This document shows, piece by piece, positions 17,790 through 24,679 of a stretch of DNA of 64,000 bases. Below the pieces are notes generated by a model, which made no database searches, was not told the origin of the DNA, and saw only the letters and a program-made list of their open reading frames with translations. The DNA is from JALOOB01 sp040766655 (lineage in GTDB: Bacteria; Chloroflexota; Anaerolineae; CG2-30-64-16): NCBI GenBank assembly GCA_040766655.1, contig JAXGQB010000017.1, positions 46,406-110,405 on the forward strand. The letters run 5' to 3'. Made by a program: the position numbers and the translations under genes. Each line of letters opens with the position of its first letter. The stretch's first letter is position 1.

Positions 17790-18452
17790 TCAGTGAAGGG
17801 CAATGGCCTCTGATACCCGCTGCGCCAGCACCAGGACGTGCCCCCCATCACCTTCCGGCACGAACTCCCGCCACAGCACCGCGAAGCCAACCTCTCCCAG
17901 CCAGGCGAGGTAGGTTTCCTCATCCGTGTGGCTCCAGTACATCGGCGCGCCGTGCCAATCGTCCTCCGTGCCGGTCCACGCCGTGTGCCCCACCGTGACC
18001 ATGAGATAGCCGCCCGGCCGCAACCAGTCGAAGAGCCGGCTGAAGAGGCCGCGCTGCTCTGCCAGCGGAACGTGGATCACCGAGTAGAAGGCCACGATGG
18101 CGGCGAAGGAACCCGCGGGGAAGTCGATCGCGGTCATGTCCGCGCACAGGAACGTGGCCCGGGGCACGAGGGTCCGCGCACGATCGATCTGGATCTCGGA
18201 GAAGTCGACGCCGGTGACACGGAACGACGTGGCCAGCACTTCGCTGGTCGGGATCCCGCACCCGCAGCCCAGGTCGAGGATCGGGTCGCCCGCCTGCAGG
18301 AGTGGGATCAGCCGGTCCAGCCACCGGAAGTAGCCGCGGTCGCGGCTCAGCGCGTCGCCCCGGTACGCGCGGGAGATGCGATCGTACCCCTCCCGCACCA
18401 TCGCCTTGGGGTCCGGATCATTGGATGGGTTGGTCTGTGGGCCGTTGGCCAT
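17790..18452 (-). CDS. Class I SAM-dependent methyltransferase
   Basis: A 220-residue protein with a complete methyltransferase fold. Motif I is ILDLGCGCGIPTSEVL, followed by VTGVDFSEIQIDRAR, then FLCADMTAIDFPAGSFAAI for motif II/III, and the LFDWLRPGGYLMVTVGH segment. It resembles Methyltransf_11/25 enzymes acting on small molecules, and no substrate-specific domain is visible. It is convergent with the helicase gene. The substrate cannot be told from sequence or neighbours. Confidence 0.85.
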   Translation of the reverse strand: MANGPQTNPSNDPDPKAMVREGYDRISRAYRGDALSRDRGYFRWLDRLIPLLQAGDPILDLGCGCGIPTSEVLATSFRVTGVDFSEIQIDRARTLVPRATFLCADMTAIDFPAGSFAAIVAFYSVIHVPLAEQRGLFSRLFDWLRPGGYLMVTVGHTAWTGTEDDWHGAPMYWSHTDEETYLAWLGEVGFAVLWREFVPEGDGGHVLVLAQRVSEAIALH

Positions 18453-18466
18453 GGCCGATCACCCGA

Positions 18467-18564
18467 GAACCAGGGCGCACACGCCGGTGCGCCCCTACCA
18501 CATTCGCATCGGCCCGGCGAACCAGGGCGCACACGCCGGTGCGCCCCTACCACATCCGCATCGG
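18467..18564. repeat. Two 46-base direct repeats with internal hairpin
   Basis: The copies at 18467-18512 and 18519-18564 differ at one base. Each contains GCGCAC-ACGCCG-GTGCGC, a six-bp stem, and ends in CGCATCGG. A third, degenerate part follows up to about 18600. The block fills the gap between the methyltransferase and the ANTAR regulator. It looks like a dispersed intergenic palindromic repeat amplified in tandem. Confidence 0.8.
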
Positions 18565-18603
18565 GCGCCGGCGTGGAGGCACGCGCAGGTGCGCCCGCAC
18601 CGC

Positions 18604-19182
18604 TCAAAACATCTTATCCGCCAGGACGATGGCCTCGGCCACCTCGGCGAGCCTGCGGTTCGTGTCCTGGCTCTGCTTCTGCAGCCGCTTGAACGCGTCT
18701 TCCTCGCTGAGATCCAGCCGGCGCATGAGGATCCCCTTGGCCTTCTCGACCACCTTGCGCGCTTCCAGCGCATCGCGCAGGTCGGCCACCTCGCGGCGCA
18801 ACGACTCGAACTCGCGAAAACGGGCTAGCGCCAGGGCGATGGCGGGATGGAGGTCCTCCTCCGCCACGGGCTTCATGAGGTAGGCCGAGATGTTGGCCCG
18901 CGTCGCCCGCTCGACCAGCTGTGTTTCGTTGTAGGCCGTGAGCAGGATGATCGGAATCGGCCGCGCGGCCGTGATCCGTTCCGCGGCCTCGATGCCGTCC
19001 ATGACGGGCATCTTGATGTCGAGGATGGCCAGGTCAGGCCGGTGCTTCTCGGCCAGCAGCACGGCCTCGTCGCCCCGCGTCGCCTCGGCCACGACCTGGT
19101 GCCCCAGCCCGGCCAACTGCCCGCCCAGGCTGAGCAGGCGGATGCTCTCGTCATCCGCGATGAGCACGCGCAGCGATCGCAT
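18604..19182 (-). CDS. ANTAR-domain response regulator
   Basis: A 192-residue regulator. The receiver (1-120) has LIADDESIRLLSL, the phospho-acceptor Asp in DLAILDIKMPVMDG, LLTAYNE and the conserved Lys in YLMKPV. A coiled region (FREFESLRREVADLRDAL) leads to a C-terminal ANTAR RNA-binding domain: RKVVEKAKGILMRRLDLSEE, then DAFKRLQKQSQDTNRRLAE. ANTAR proteins prevent transcription termination by binding paired hexanucleotide-loop hairpins in leader RNAs. The gene lies 11 bases after its likely kinase, forming a two-component pair. Targets are not known; leaders with paired hairpins are worth searching for. Confidence 0.92.
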   Translation of the reverse strand: MRSLRVLIADDESIRLLSLGGQLAGLGHQVVAEATRGDEAVLLAEKHRPDLAILDIKMPVMDGIEAAERITAARPIPIILLTAYNETQLVERATRANISAYLMKPVAEEDLHPAIALALARFREFESLRREVADLRDALEARKVVEKAKGILMRRLDLSEEDAFKRLQKQSQDTNRRLAEVAEAIVLADKMF

Positions 19183-19193
19183 GGTCTGGCCCC

Positions 19194-20384
19194 CTACCGG
19201 TAGAAGACGACGGTCGCGGTCGATCCCCCGTCCGGCCCATTGCAGAGCTGGAGCGAACCTGACAGGTCCTTCTCGGCCAGGGTCCGTGCGATGCGCAGCC
19301 CCAGGCCGCTGCCGGTGCGGAGATCGAAATCGGGTGAGAGGCCCAGGCCGCTGTCGGTGATGGACAGGGTGACCTCAGGACCATCCTCGGCCAGGTCGAT
19401 CGCCAGCCGGCAGGGATGATAACCGGGCGGGAACGCGTGCTCCAGCGCGTTGGAGACGAGCTCGTTGATGATCAGCGCCAGCGCGGTGGCCTGCTTGGAG
19501 GGCAGGAAGATCGGGGGGCCGGTCACCTCCGCGTCTATGCGCCGGTCCGGGCGGACGAAGTGCCGCAGTGAGATGTCGCATACCTGGCGCGCGAGCGCGG
19601 TGATATCGGTGAGCCGGAGCTGCTCGAGGGAGAGCAACTCGTGCACCGCCGCGATGCTCTTGATCCGGCCCACGCTGTCGCGCAGGCTCTTGCGCGCCAG
19701 CGGCGAGGGGCTGGCCGACATCTCGAGGCTCAACAGGTCGGCAACCGTCTGCAGGTTGTTCTTGATGCGATGATGCATCTCCTGCAGCAAGGCCGCCAGC
19801 GCGTCCGCACGGCGGGCTTCTTCCCGCAGCCGCATGTTCTCGAGCGCGAAGCCCATCTGCGCGCCGACGGATCGCAGGAGCGCGAGCTCGGGCTCGCCCA
19901 GCACATCGCGGCCCCTGCGGCTGCCCACATGAAGCACGCCCAGCGTCCTATCGCGCGCGAGCAGCGGCACCGCCGCGCATGCGCTCGGTCCCGGTTCGCG
20001 GAGACACCCCTCGCGGAGCACGTACGGCGCCACGGGAATCACGTCTCCCTCGTGGGAGAACGCCTCGAAGGCAACGAATCCGCAGCGGCACTCGCCCGGC
20101 GCCATGTGGCTGGCCGCGGGGTCCAACAGCGCTGCATCGCCCGAGGTTGCGACCAGCACGTACTCACCCACGAGCTCATCCAGCAGGTAGATGCGCCCGC
20201 TGTCCAGGGAGAGGACCTGCAGCACCTGGTCGAGCGCGCCGCGCAGCGCGTCCGCCTCGGTCAGCGCCTGGTTGATCGCAGCAGAAACGGCGAAGAGCGC
20301 GGTCAGCTCGCGCACGCGCTGGCGCCCTGCGCCGTCCGTATCGTTCAGGAAGGCAGGAGAGGATGGGGGGGCGTTCACGTCCAC
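19194..20384 (-). CDS. GAF-domain sensor histidine kinase (HisKA_2 type), partner of the ANTAR regulator
   Basis: A soluble 396-residue kinase starting with GTG at 20384 after an AGGAGG site. Residues about 25-190 form a GAF domain (LFAVSAAINQALTEADALRG, IYLLDELVGEYVLVATSGD, ACAAVPLLARDRTLGVLHVG). The HisKA_2 box is LLQEMHHRIKNNLQTVADLL, with the phospho-His in MHHR. The HATPase part has ALIINELVSNALEHAFP, ITDSGLGLSPD and GSGLGLRIARTL. There is no membrane segment, so it senses a cytoplasmic signal, perhaps redox or a ligand; three Cys lie in the GAF region (CRCGF and GCLRE). It precedes the ANTAR gene by 11 bases. Confidence 0.9.
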   Translation of the reverse strand: MDVNAPPSSPAFLNDTDGAGRQRVRELTALFAVSAAINQALTEADALRGALDQVLQVLSLDSGRIYLLDELVGEYVLVATSGDAALLDPAASHMAPGECRCGFVAFEAFSHEGDVIPVAPYVLREGCLREPGPSACAAVPLLARDRTLGVLHVGSRRGRDVLGEPELALLRSVGAQMGFALENMRLREEARRADALAALLQEMHHRIKNNLQTVADLLSLEMSASPSPLARKSLRDSVGRIKSIAAVHELLSLEQLRLTDITALARQVCDISLRHFVRPDRRIDAEVTGPPIFLPSKQATALALIINELVSNALEHAFPPGYHPCRLAIDLAEDGPEVTLSITDSGLGLSPDFDLRTGSGLGLRIARTLAEKDLSGSLQLCNGPDGGSTATVVFYR

Positions 20385-20411
20385 AGCGATCCTCCTGCGC
20401 CCGAGGGTGAG

Positions 20412-20603
20412 CTATTGCTCCTTCGGCTCGTCGACCGGCTCATCCGGCTTCTGCGTCTTCGTCTCATCGCGGGAGGCTTCGCGGAACTCGCGGATGCTCT
20501 TGCCGATCGCGCCGCCGATCTCGGGCAGGCGGCCCACGCCGAAGATGATCAGCACGATGACGAGCAAGATGGCCCACTCCCAACCACCGGGAAGAAAATT
20601 CAT
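20412..20603 (-). CDS. tatA: Sec-independent protein translocase subunit TatA
   Basis: A 63-residue TatA: a short N-terminus, one membrane helix (WEWAILLVIVLIIFGVGRLP), the Phe-Gly hinge, an amphipathic helix (EIGGAIGKSIREFREASRD) and a charged tail rich in Lys and Glu. It forms the pore for folded twin-arginine substrates. Its ATG overlaps the stop of the upstream HEAT-like gene by four bases, so it is translated after that gene. No tatC or tatB is visible in this window. Confidence 0.93.
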   Translation of the reverse strand: MNFLPGGWEWAILLVIVLIIFGVGRLPEIGGAIGKSIREFREASRDETKTQKPDEPVDEPKEQ

Positions 20604-22060
20604 TGTGTCTCTCCTTGTCCTGATTTCGATTCCGCGCCGGCGGATCCAGCCGCGGCGAGGAAGCTGATTGCCTGGGGTGCGTTCGTCTCAAAGTAGAAGG
20701 CCAGCGCCGACGCGAGCCGCGCAGCCCTGTCGTCGCCCGCCACCGTGAGCCAGCGGCTCATCGCACGATAGCGCCGCGCGAGGCTCGCCATGGGCGGGGG
20801 CGCCGTCGCACCGGCCGGATGGACCGCAAACCAACCAAAAAAGAGCGGGTGCAACAGCAACCCGTTGAGATCACTCTGCGTGAACTCGCCATCGACAGGC
20901 GCAGCCTGCTCGACGACAGGCGCCGCCTCGCGGTCGGCCGCGAGCCAGATCAACGGAGAGAAGAGCCGGTAGCTCACTGGCACTGCGGTTCCACTCGCCC
21001 AGTTGAGCTGCAACGCCTCGCGCAGGGCCCGGTAGCCCATGGTGAGCGGCGCCTCCAACAACGTCAGTCCGGAGGCCTGGCCTTCACCCAGCAGCAGATG
21101 CACCATGCCCGCGGGCTTGTCCGGCGGCATGGCGGCGCCGCTGACGTCCAGCGCGCCCGACGCGTCGGTCAGGCCGTAGGGATCCTGCACCAGCACGGTG
21201 AAGACGACGACCCGTTGTCGCTCCTCCTGCTGGCCGATGAACCAGAGGGACTGCGCGCCCGATGCATCGACCGGCGACATGAGCAGCCGCCAGGCCAGGC
21301 CGGGCGCTACCCACGGTTCCAGTTTCGGATCAAGATCCGCGGCGTCGGAAACGCCGCTGAACCGCAGCTTGCGCACACCCCGCTCGGCCAGGGATGCCAA
21401 CGCAGGCGGCAGGTTCGGCGCCAGGCTGGCCAGCGCGCGGCAGGCCGCAGGCGTCCGCATCCTGGACAACGCGTCGATCGCCCGCCGGGCCACCCGCTGA
21501 TCCGGGAGCTGGGCCAGCATGCGCAGGAGCGTGGCGGGATGAGGACCGGGCGGGGCCGAGCCCGCGGCATCGAGGATCATGTCCATCACGTCGGCCGGCT
21601 GCTCGGCCAGTTGGTCCAGGTACTCGACGATGGCCAGCGGCTCGCCGTCCATCGCGGCGCCGAGTTCCGCGACCGATTGCTCCGCGGCCGCCTGGGGATC
21701 TCGCAATCCAGCGGCGAGGATATCGTCCACCGGCTCACCGAGGAAACGCTCGAGAAGGGTGGCCGCTGCGATCCGCGCCTGGTCGCTGCGCTCGGCTGCG
21801 CGTGCCGTGCCGCGCAGCGCCGCGACGACGTCCTCGCGCGGCAGGAGCCGCGCCACCTGGCCCAGCCCACCTCGCAGCTGCGGATCGTGGGTGTCGAGCA
21901 GGGACAGGAGCTGCGGGAGCGCGGCCAGGCCGTACGCGGCAATCTCCTGCGCGCGCAACGACTGGGCGCCCGGATCGGTGGTGCGGCCCAACTCGGCATA
22001 CGCTTGCTCCAGCGCCCGGCGCTCGAGCAGGCCGGTCAGCACCTTAGCATCTCCGCTCAT
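20600..22060 (-). CDS. HEAT-like alpha-solenoid protein of unknown function
   Basis: A 486-residue protein. The N-terminal 240 residues form helical repeats of HEAT type, with recurring ALPQLLSLLDTHDPQLRGGL-like units (VVAALRGTARAAERSDQARI; MDMILDAAGSAPP; RVARRAIDALSRMRTPAACR). The C-terminal half is not repetitive (EPWVAPGLAWRLLMSPVDAS, QQEERQRVVVFTVLVQDPYG, MGYRALREALQLNW) and has no motif I recognise. It has no signal peptide or membrane segment. It is translationally coupled to tatA. Similar unnamed proteins are, I believe, common in Chloroflexota, but I cannot name a family. Confidence 0.8.
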   Translation of the reverse strand: MSGDAKVLTGLLERRALEQAYAELGRTTDPGAQSLRAQEIAAYGLAALPQLLSLLDTHDPQLRGGLGQVARLLPREDVVAALRGTARAAERSDQARIAAATLLERFLGEPVDDILAAGLRDPQAAAEQSVAELGAAMDGEPLAIVEYLDQLAEQPADVMDMILDAAGSAPPGPHPATLLRMLAQLPDQRVARRAIDALSRMRTPAACRALASLAPNLPPALASLAERGVRKLRFSGVSDAADLDPKLEPWVAPGLAWRLLMSPVDASGAQSLWFIGQQEERQRVVVFTVLVQDPYGLTDASGALDVSGAAMPPDKPAGMVHLLLGEGQASGLTLLEAPLTMGYRALREALQLNWASGTAVPVSYRLFSPLIWLAADREAAPVVEQAAPVDGEFTQSDLNGLLLHPLFFGWFAVHPAGATAPPPMASLARRYRAMSRWLTVAGDDRAARLASALAFYFETNAPQAISFLAAAGSAGAESKSGQGETQ

Positions 22061-22123
22061 GGAGAGGATTATAGCATAAGCCGACAGCGCGGGAGCAAAC
22101 GTGAAGCCGCCGCGCGCTCTCCG

Positions 22124-23095
22124 TCACTCCGTCTCTTTCGCGGTCGCCCTCGGCTTGCGGCGCACCCGGCGGCGCAACGCTGCCAGCGGGAGGAGGAGCA
22201 GCAGCGCGATGAACAGCAGGGGCAGGCACACCACCGCGGCCCAGATGGCAAAGTCGCCCAGCCCGCGCATCACGTACTGCAGGGAGATCTGTGCGCGGTC
22301 GAAGGTCTCCGCGGGGCGCCACACGATGGGCGTCGGTGTCGGCGTGATCGTCGGCGGGGGCGCGTCCTGCTCCAGGTACAGCGTGATGATGGAGTAGGCG
22401 GTGCGATCGCGCAGGTAATTCATGCGCCCGACGATCGTCTCGATCTCGCCCTCGATTCGGGTGAGTTCCGTGTTGACCAGGAGCGCTTCCTCGACCGTCG
22501 CGGCCTCATCCAGGAACTGCCGCAGCCGGGCCTGGGTCGCGCGCAGGTTGGTCAGCTGCGACTCGAGATCGACGTACTCCGCGGTGACATCCGTGCCCGA
22601 CGACCGCTCCCAGCGCACGGACTGCGCCAGGCCGCGCAGTTGCTCCATGGCTGTTTCGAAGCTGTCGGACGGCACGCCCACCTTCACCGTGGCGGTCTTG
22701 GCCACTCCCTCGGCCGAGGACTCGGTGGAGAGGACATAGCCGCCCAGTTCAAGCGCGGTGGACGACGCGCGGCCGATCGCCTGCAGGAGATCCGCCACCA
22801 CCAGGCGCATCTCGCCATTCTTGACGAGCTTGCGCTGGCCCGGCGGGACGGGCGTGCCGCTCGCATCGACCTCCGGCAGGGGGGTCGGCAGTTCTTCGTC
22901 CGCCGCGCCCCGCGCCTCGTCCGCTTCGCCCGGCCCCGGGGGCGGCGCGGCCGGCGCGACCCCGGCAAACGGCGCGCCGTCTGCGGACGGCTCGGTAGCG
23001 ACCTGCTGAGACGAGCGGGCGCCACATGCGGCGACCAGCGCCAACACCAGCACCAGCATCACCCCGAGTGATATGCGTCGACGATAAGTGGACAT
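22124..23095 (-). CDS. DUF4349 lipoprotein with C-terminal membrane anchor
   Basis: A 323-residue envelope protein. The N-terminus is a lipoprotein signal (LGVMLVLVLALVAACGARSS, lipobox LVAAC). A Pro-rich acidic linker runs to about residue 85. The DUF4349 core has LVKNGEMRLVVADLLQAI, GGYVLSTESS and VKVGVPSDSFETAMEQL. A long coiled coil follows (DVTAEYVDLESQLTNLRATQ to LVNTELTRIEGEIETIVGRM), then the YSIITLYL strand. The end has a membrane helix (FAIWAAVVCLPLLFIALLLL) and an Arg-Lys-rich cytoplasmic tail. The function of the family is unknown. Confidence 0.9.
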   Translation of the reverse strand: MSTYRRRISLGVMLVLVLALVAACGARSSQQVATEPSADGAPFAGVAPAAPPPGPGEADEARGAADEELPTPLPEVDASGTPVPPGQRKLVKNGEMRLVVADLLQAIGRASSTALELGGYVLSTESSAEGVAKTATVKVGVPSDSFETAMEQLRGLAQSVRWERSSGTDVTAEYVDLESQLTNLRATQARLRQFLDEAATVEEALLVNTELTRIEGEIETIVGRMNYLRDRTAYSIITLYLEQDAPPPTITPTPTPIVWRPAETFDRAQISLQYVMRGLGDFAIWAAVVCLPLLFIALLLLLPLAALRRRVRRKPRATAKETE

Positions 23096-23226
23096 GTGGC
23101 TCTCTCCTTCGGCACGACCGGACCGGAGCGATCAACAATTTAATGCTATTATGCTACAACTGCGCCCCTTGTCAAGGCCGCGCCTTTGCGCGGCGGGGTG
23201 GCGCGCGGTACAATCAGCGCATCTTC

Positions 23227-23802
23227 ATGGAGACGGATGCAATGGCCATCGAACCCACGGCGCTGCCCGGCGTGCTGATCTTCACCCCGCGCGTGTTCAC
23301 CGACGCGCGCGGCTTCTTCTTCGAAAGCTACAATCAGAACCTGTGGCGAGACGCCGGGATCGACACGGTGTTCGTACAGGATAACCATTCGAAGTCCGCG
23401 CGCGACACGGTGCGGGGCTTGCACTTCCAGATCCCGCCGGCCGCGCAGGTGAAGCTCGTGCGCGTCGTGCGCGGCGCGGTGTGGGATGTCGCGGTGGACA
23501 TCCGCCGCGGCTCGCCCACCTTCGGTCAGTGGGCCGGCGTCGAGCTCAGCGCGGACAACTTCCGCCAGCTGTACATCCCAGAGGGCTTCGCGCACGGATT
23601 TTGCGTGCTGAGCGACGAGGCCGAGGTGCTGTACAAGACGAGCCACGTCTACAGCCCGAGGCACGAGCAGGGTATCGCCTGGGACGATCCGGAGATCGGC
23701 ATCCCGTGGCCGGCCGCCGTGCCGCTGCTGTCGGACCGCGACCGCGCCGCGCCGTCACTGCAGGCCTACCTGGCGGGGACGCCGTTCGTGTACGAGGGGT
23801 AG
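23227..23802 (+). CDS. rfbC: dTDP-4-dehydrorhamnose 3,5-epimerase
   Basis: A 191-residue cupin enzyme of dTDP-L-rhamnose synthesis. Motifs include PRVFTDARGFFFESYNQ, FVQDNHSKSARDTVRGLHFQ with the catalytic His in GLHFQ, VKLVRVVRGAVWDVAVDIRR, YIPEGFAHGFCVLSDEAEVL and YKTSHVYSPRHEQGIAWDDP with the catalytic Tyr region. Length is normal. The start is METDAMAIEP at 23227; the internal Met at 23242 is also possible. No other rhamnose genes are nearby, so it may act with enzymes encoded elsewhere. Confidence 0.93.
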   Translation: METDAMAIEPTALPGVLIFTPRVFTDARGFFFESYNQNLWRDAGIDTVFVQDNHSKSARDTVRGLHFQIPPAAQVKLVRVVRGAVWDVAVDIRRGSPTFGQWAGVELSADNFRQLYIPEGFAHGFCVLSDEAEVLYKTSHVYSPRHEQGIAWDDPEIGIPWPAAVPLLSDRDRAAPSLQAYLAGTPFVYEG

Positions 23803-23827
23803 GGCCCGGCCTGGGGGGTATGTCGTC

Positions 23828-23944
23828 CAGGTGCCGGGCGGGCCTGCACCGCGACAGGTAAGGTAACTCAGGTGCCGGGCGGGCCTGCACCGCGACAGAT
23901 AAGGTGACTCAGGTGCCGGGCACCCTCGGAGGTGCCCGGCACCT
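23828..23944. repeat. Direct repeats and 14-bp perfect hairpin downstream of rfbC
   Basis: Two 41-base direct repeats (23828-23868 and 23869-23909) begin CAGGTGCCGGGCGGGCC. They are followed by a perfect hairpin (arms 23911-23924 and 23931-23944, loop six bases) that starts with the same AGGTGCCGGGC. No T-run follows. It appears to be an intergenic palindromic element with tandem partial copies. Confidence 0.8.
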
Positions 23945-24037
23945 AAAGACGCGCGAATCCCGTGCTGCCGCGTCTCCTTGACAAAGCCCGCGGCGCCCAT
24001 TATGCTGTCACGCATCCAACATCCTACGGAGAGATGC

Positions 24038-24547
24038 ATGGCGAACCCGATCATCGAGCTGGACCCCGTCACCCACATCACGGCAGGAGCCATCGGCAAG
24101 CCCGGCCAGCGCACCTTCTTCGTCCAGGCCGAGAAGGGTCTGGAGCAGATCACGCTGGTGTGCGAGAAGGAACTGGTGCAGGCGCTGGCCGACGCCATCG
24201 ACGAGATGGTCCAGAACCTGGAGCAGGAGTTCGGCCTGCAACGCCACGAAGGACTCCAGTTCGACGAGGACCAGATGAGGGTGAAGGAGCCGGCCGAGCC
24301 GCTCTTCCGCGTCGGCGCGATGGGCATCGGCTACGACGCCAACCGCGACAAGATCCTCCTGGTCATGCAGGAAGCCCTGGACGAGGAAGAGGAGCGCGAT
24401 CCGCGCGAGGTGCGCATCTTCGCCACGCGCGCCCAGATGCAGGTCGTCAGCCTGTATGCGCGCGACGTGGTCGGACGGGGCCGCAACCCGGACCAGGTGA
24501 CGCTGGAGGCCGAGGTGCACTTCCGGCGCAACGGCCACGGTGACTGA
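24038..24547 (+). CDS. DUF3090 family protein
   Basis: A 169-residue protein from the ATG at 24038 (MANPIIELDPVTHITAGAIG) with GGAGAG upstream. The body matches DUF3090: GKPGQRTFFVQAEKGLEQIT, VCEKELVQALADAIDEMV, LFRVGAMGIGYDANRDKILL, EVRIFATRAQMQVVSLYARD and the closing GRNPDQVTLEAEVHF. Family members occur in Actinomycetota and Chloroflexota, often beside an SCO1664-type kinase-like gene, which is not present here. The function is unknown. A terminator follows. Confidence 0.92.
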   Translation: MANPIIELDPVTHITAGAIGKPGQRTFFVQAEKGLEQITLVCEKELVQALADAIDEMVQNLEQEFGLQRHEGLQFDEDQMRVKEPAEPLFRVGAMGIGYDANRDKILLVMQEALDEEEERDPREVRIFATRAQMQVVSLYARDVVGRGRNPDQVTLEAEVHFRRNGHGD

Positions 24548-24571
24548 CCGAGCCGGCTGAAACACGCAAGA

Positions 24572-24602
24572 TGGGGCCTCCTGTAAGGGAAGCCCCTTTT
24601 CT
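24572..24602 (+). terminator. Intrinsic terminator after the DUF3090 gene
   Basis: GGGGC pairs with GCCCC around an imperfect inner stem, followed by TTTTCTTTT. It separates the DUF3090 gene from the thioredoxin-domain gene that starts about 80 bases later. Confidence 0.75.
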
Positions 24603-24679
24603 TTTGTGCGTTGGATGGTAGACTTCCCAGCGACGAGACTACGACGTTCCACGAGACGTCACGACCGAAGGGACCATCC

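Noticed and set aside
18467..18600. Possible CRISPR array
   Set aside because: Only two and a half copies, with a six-base gap instead of spacers of about 30 bases.
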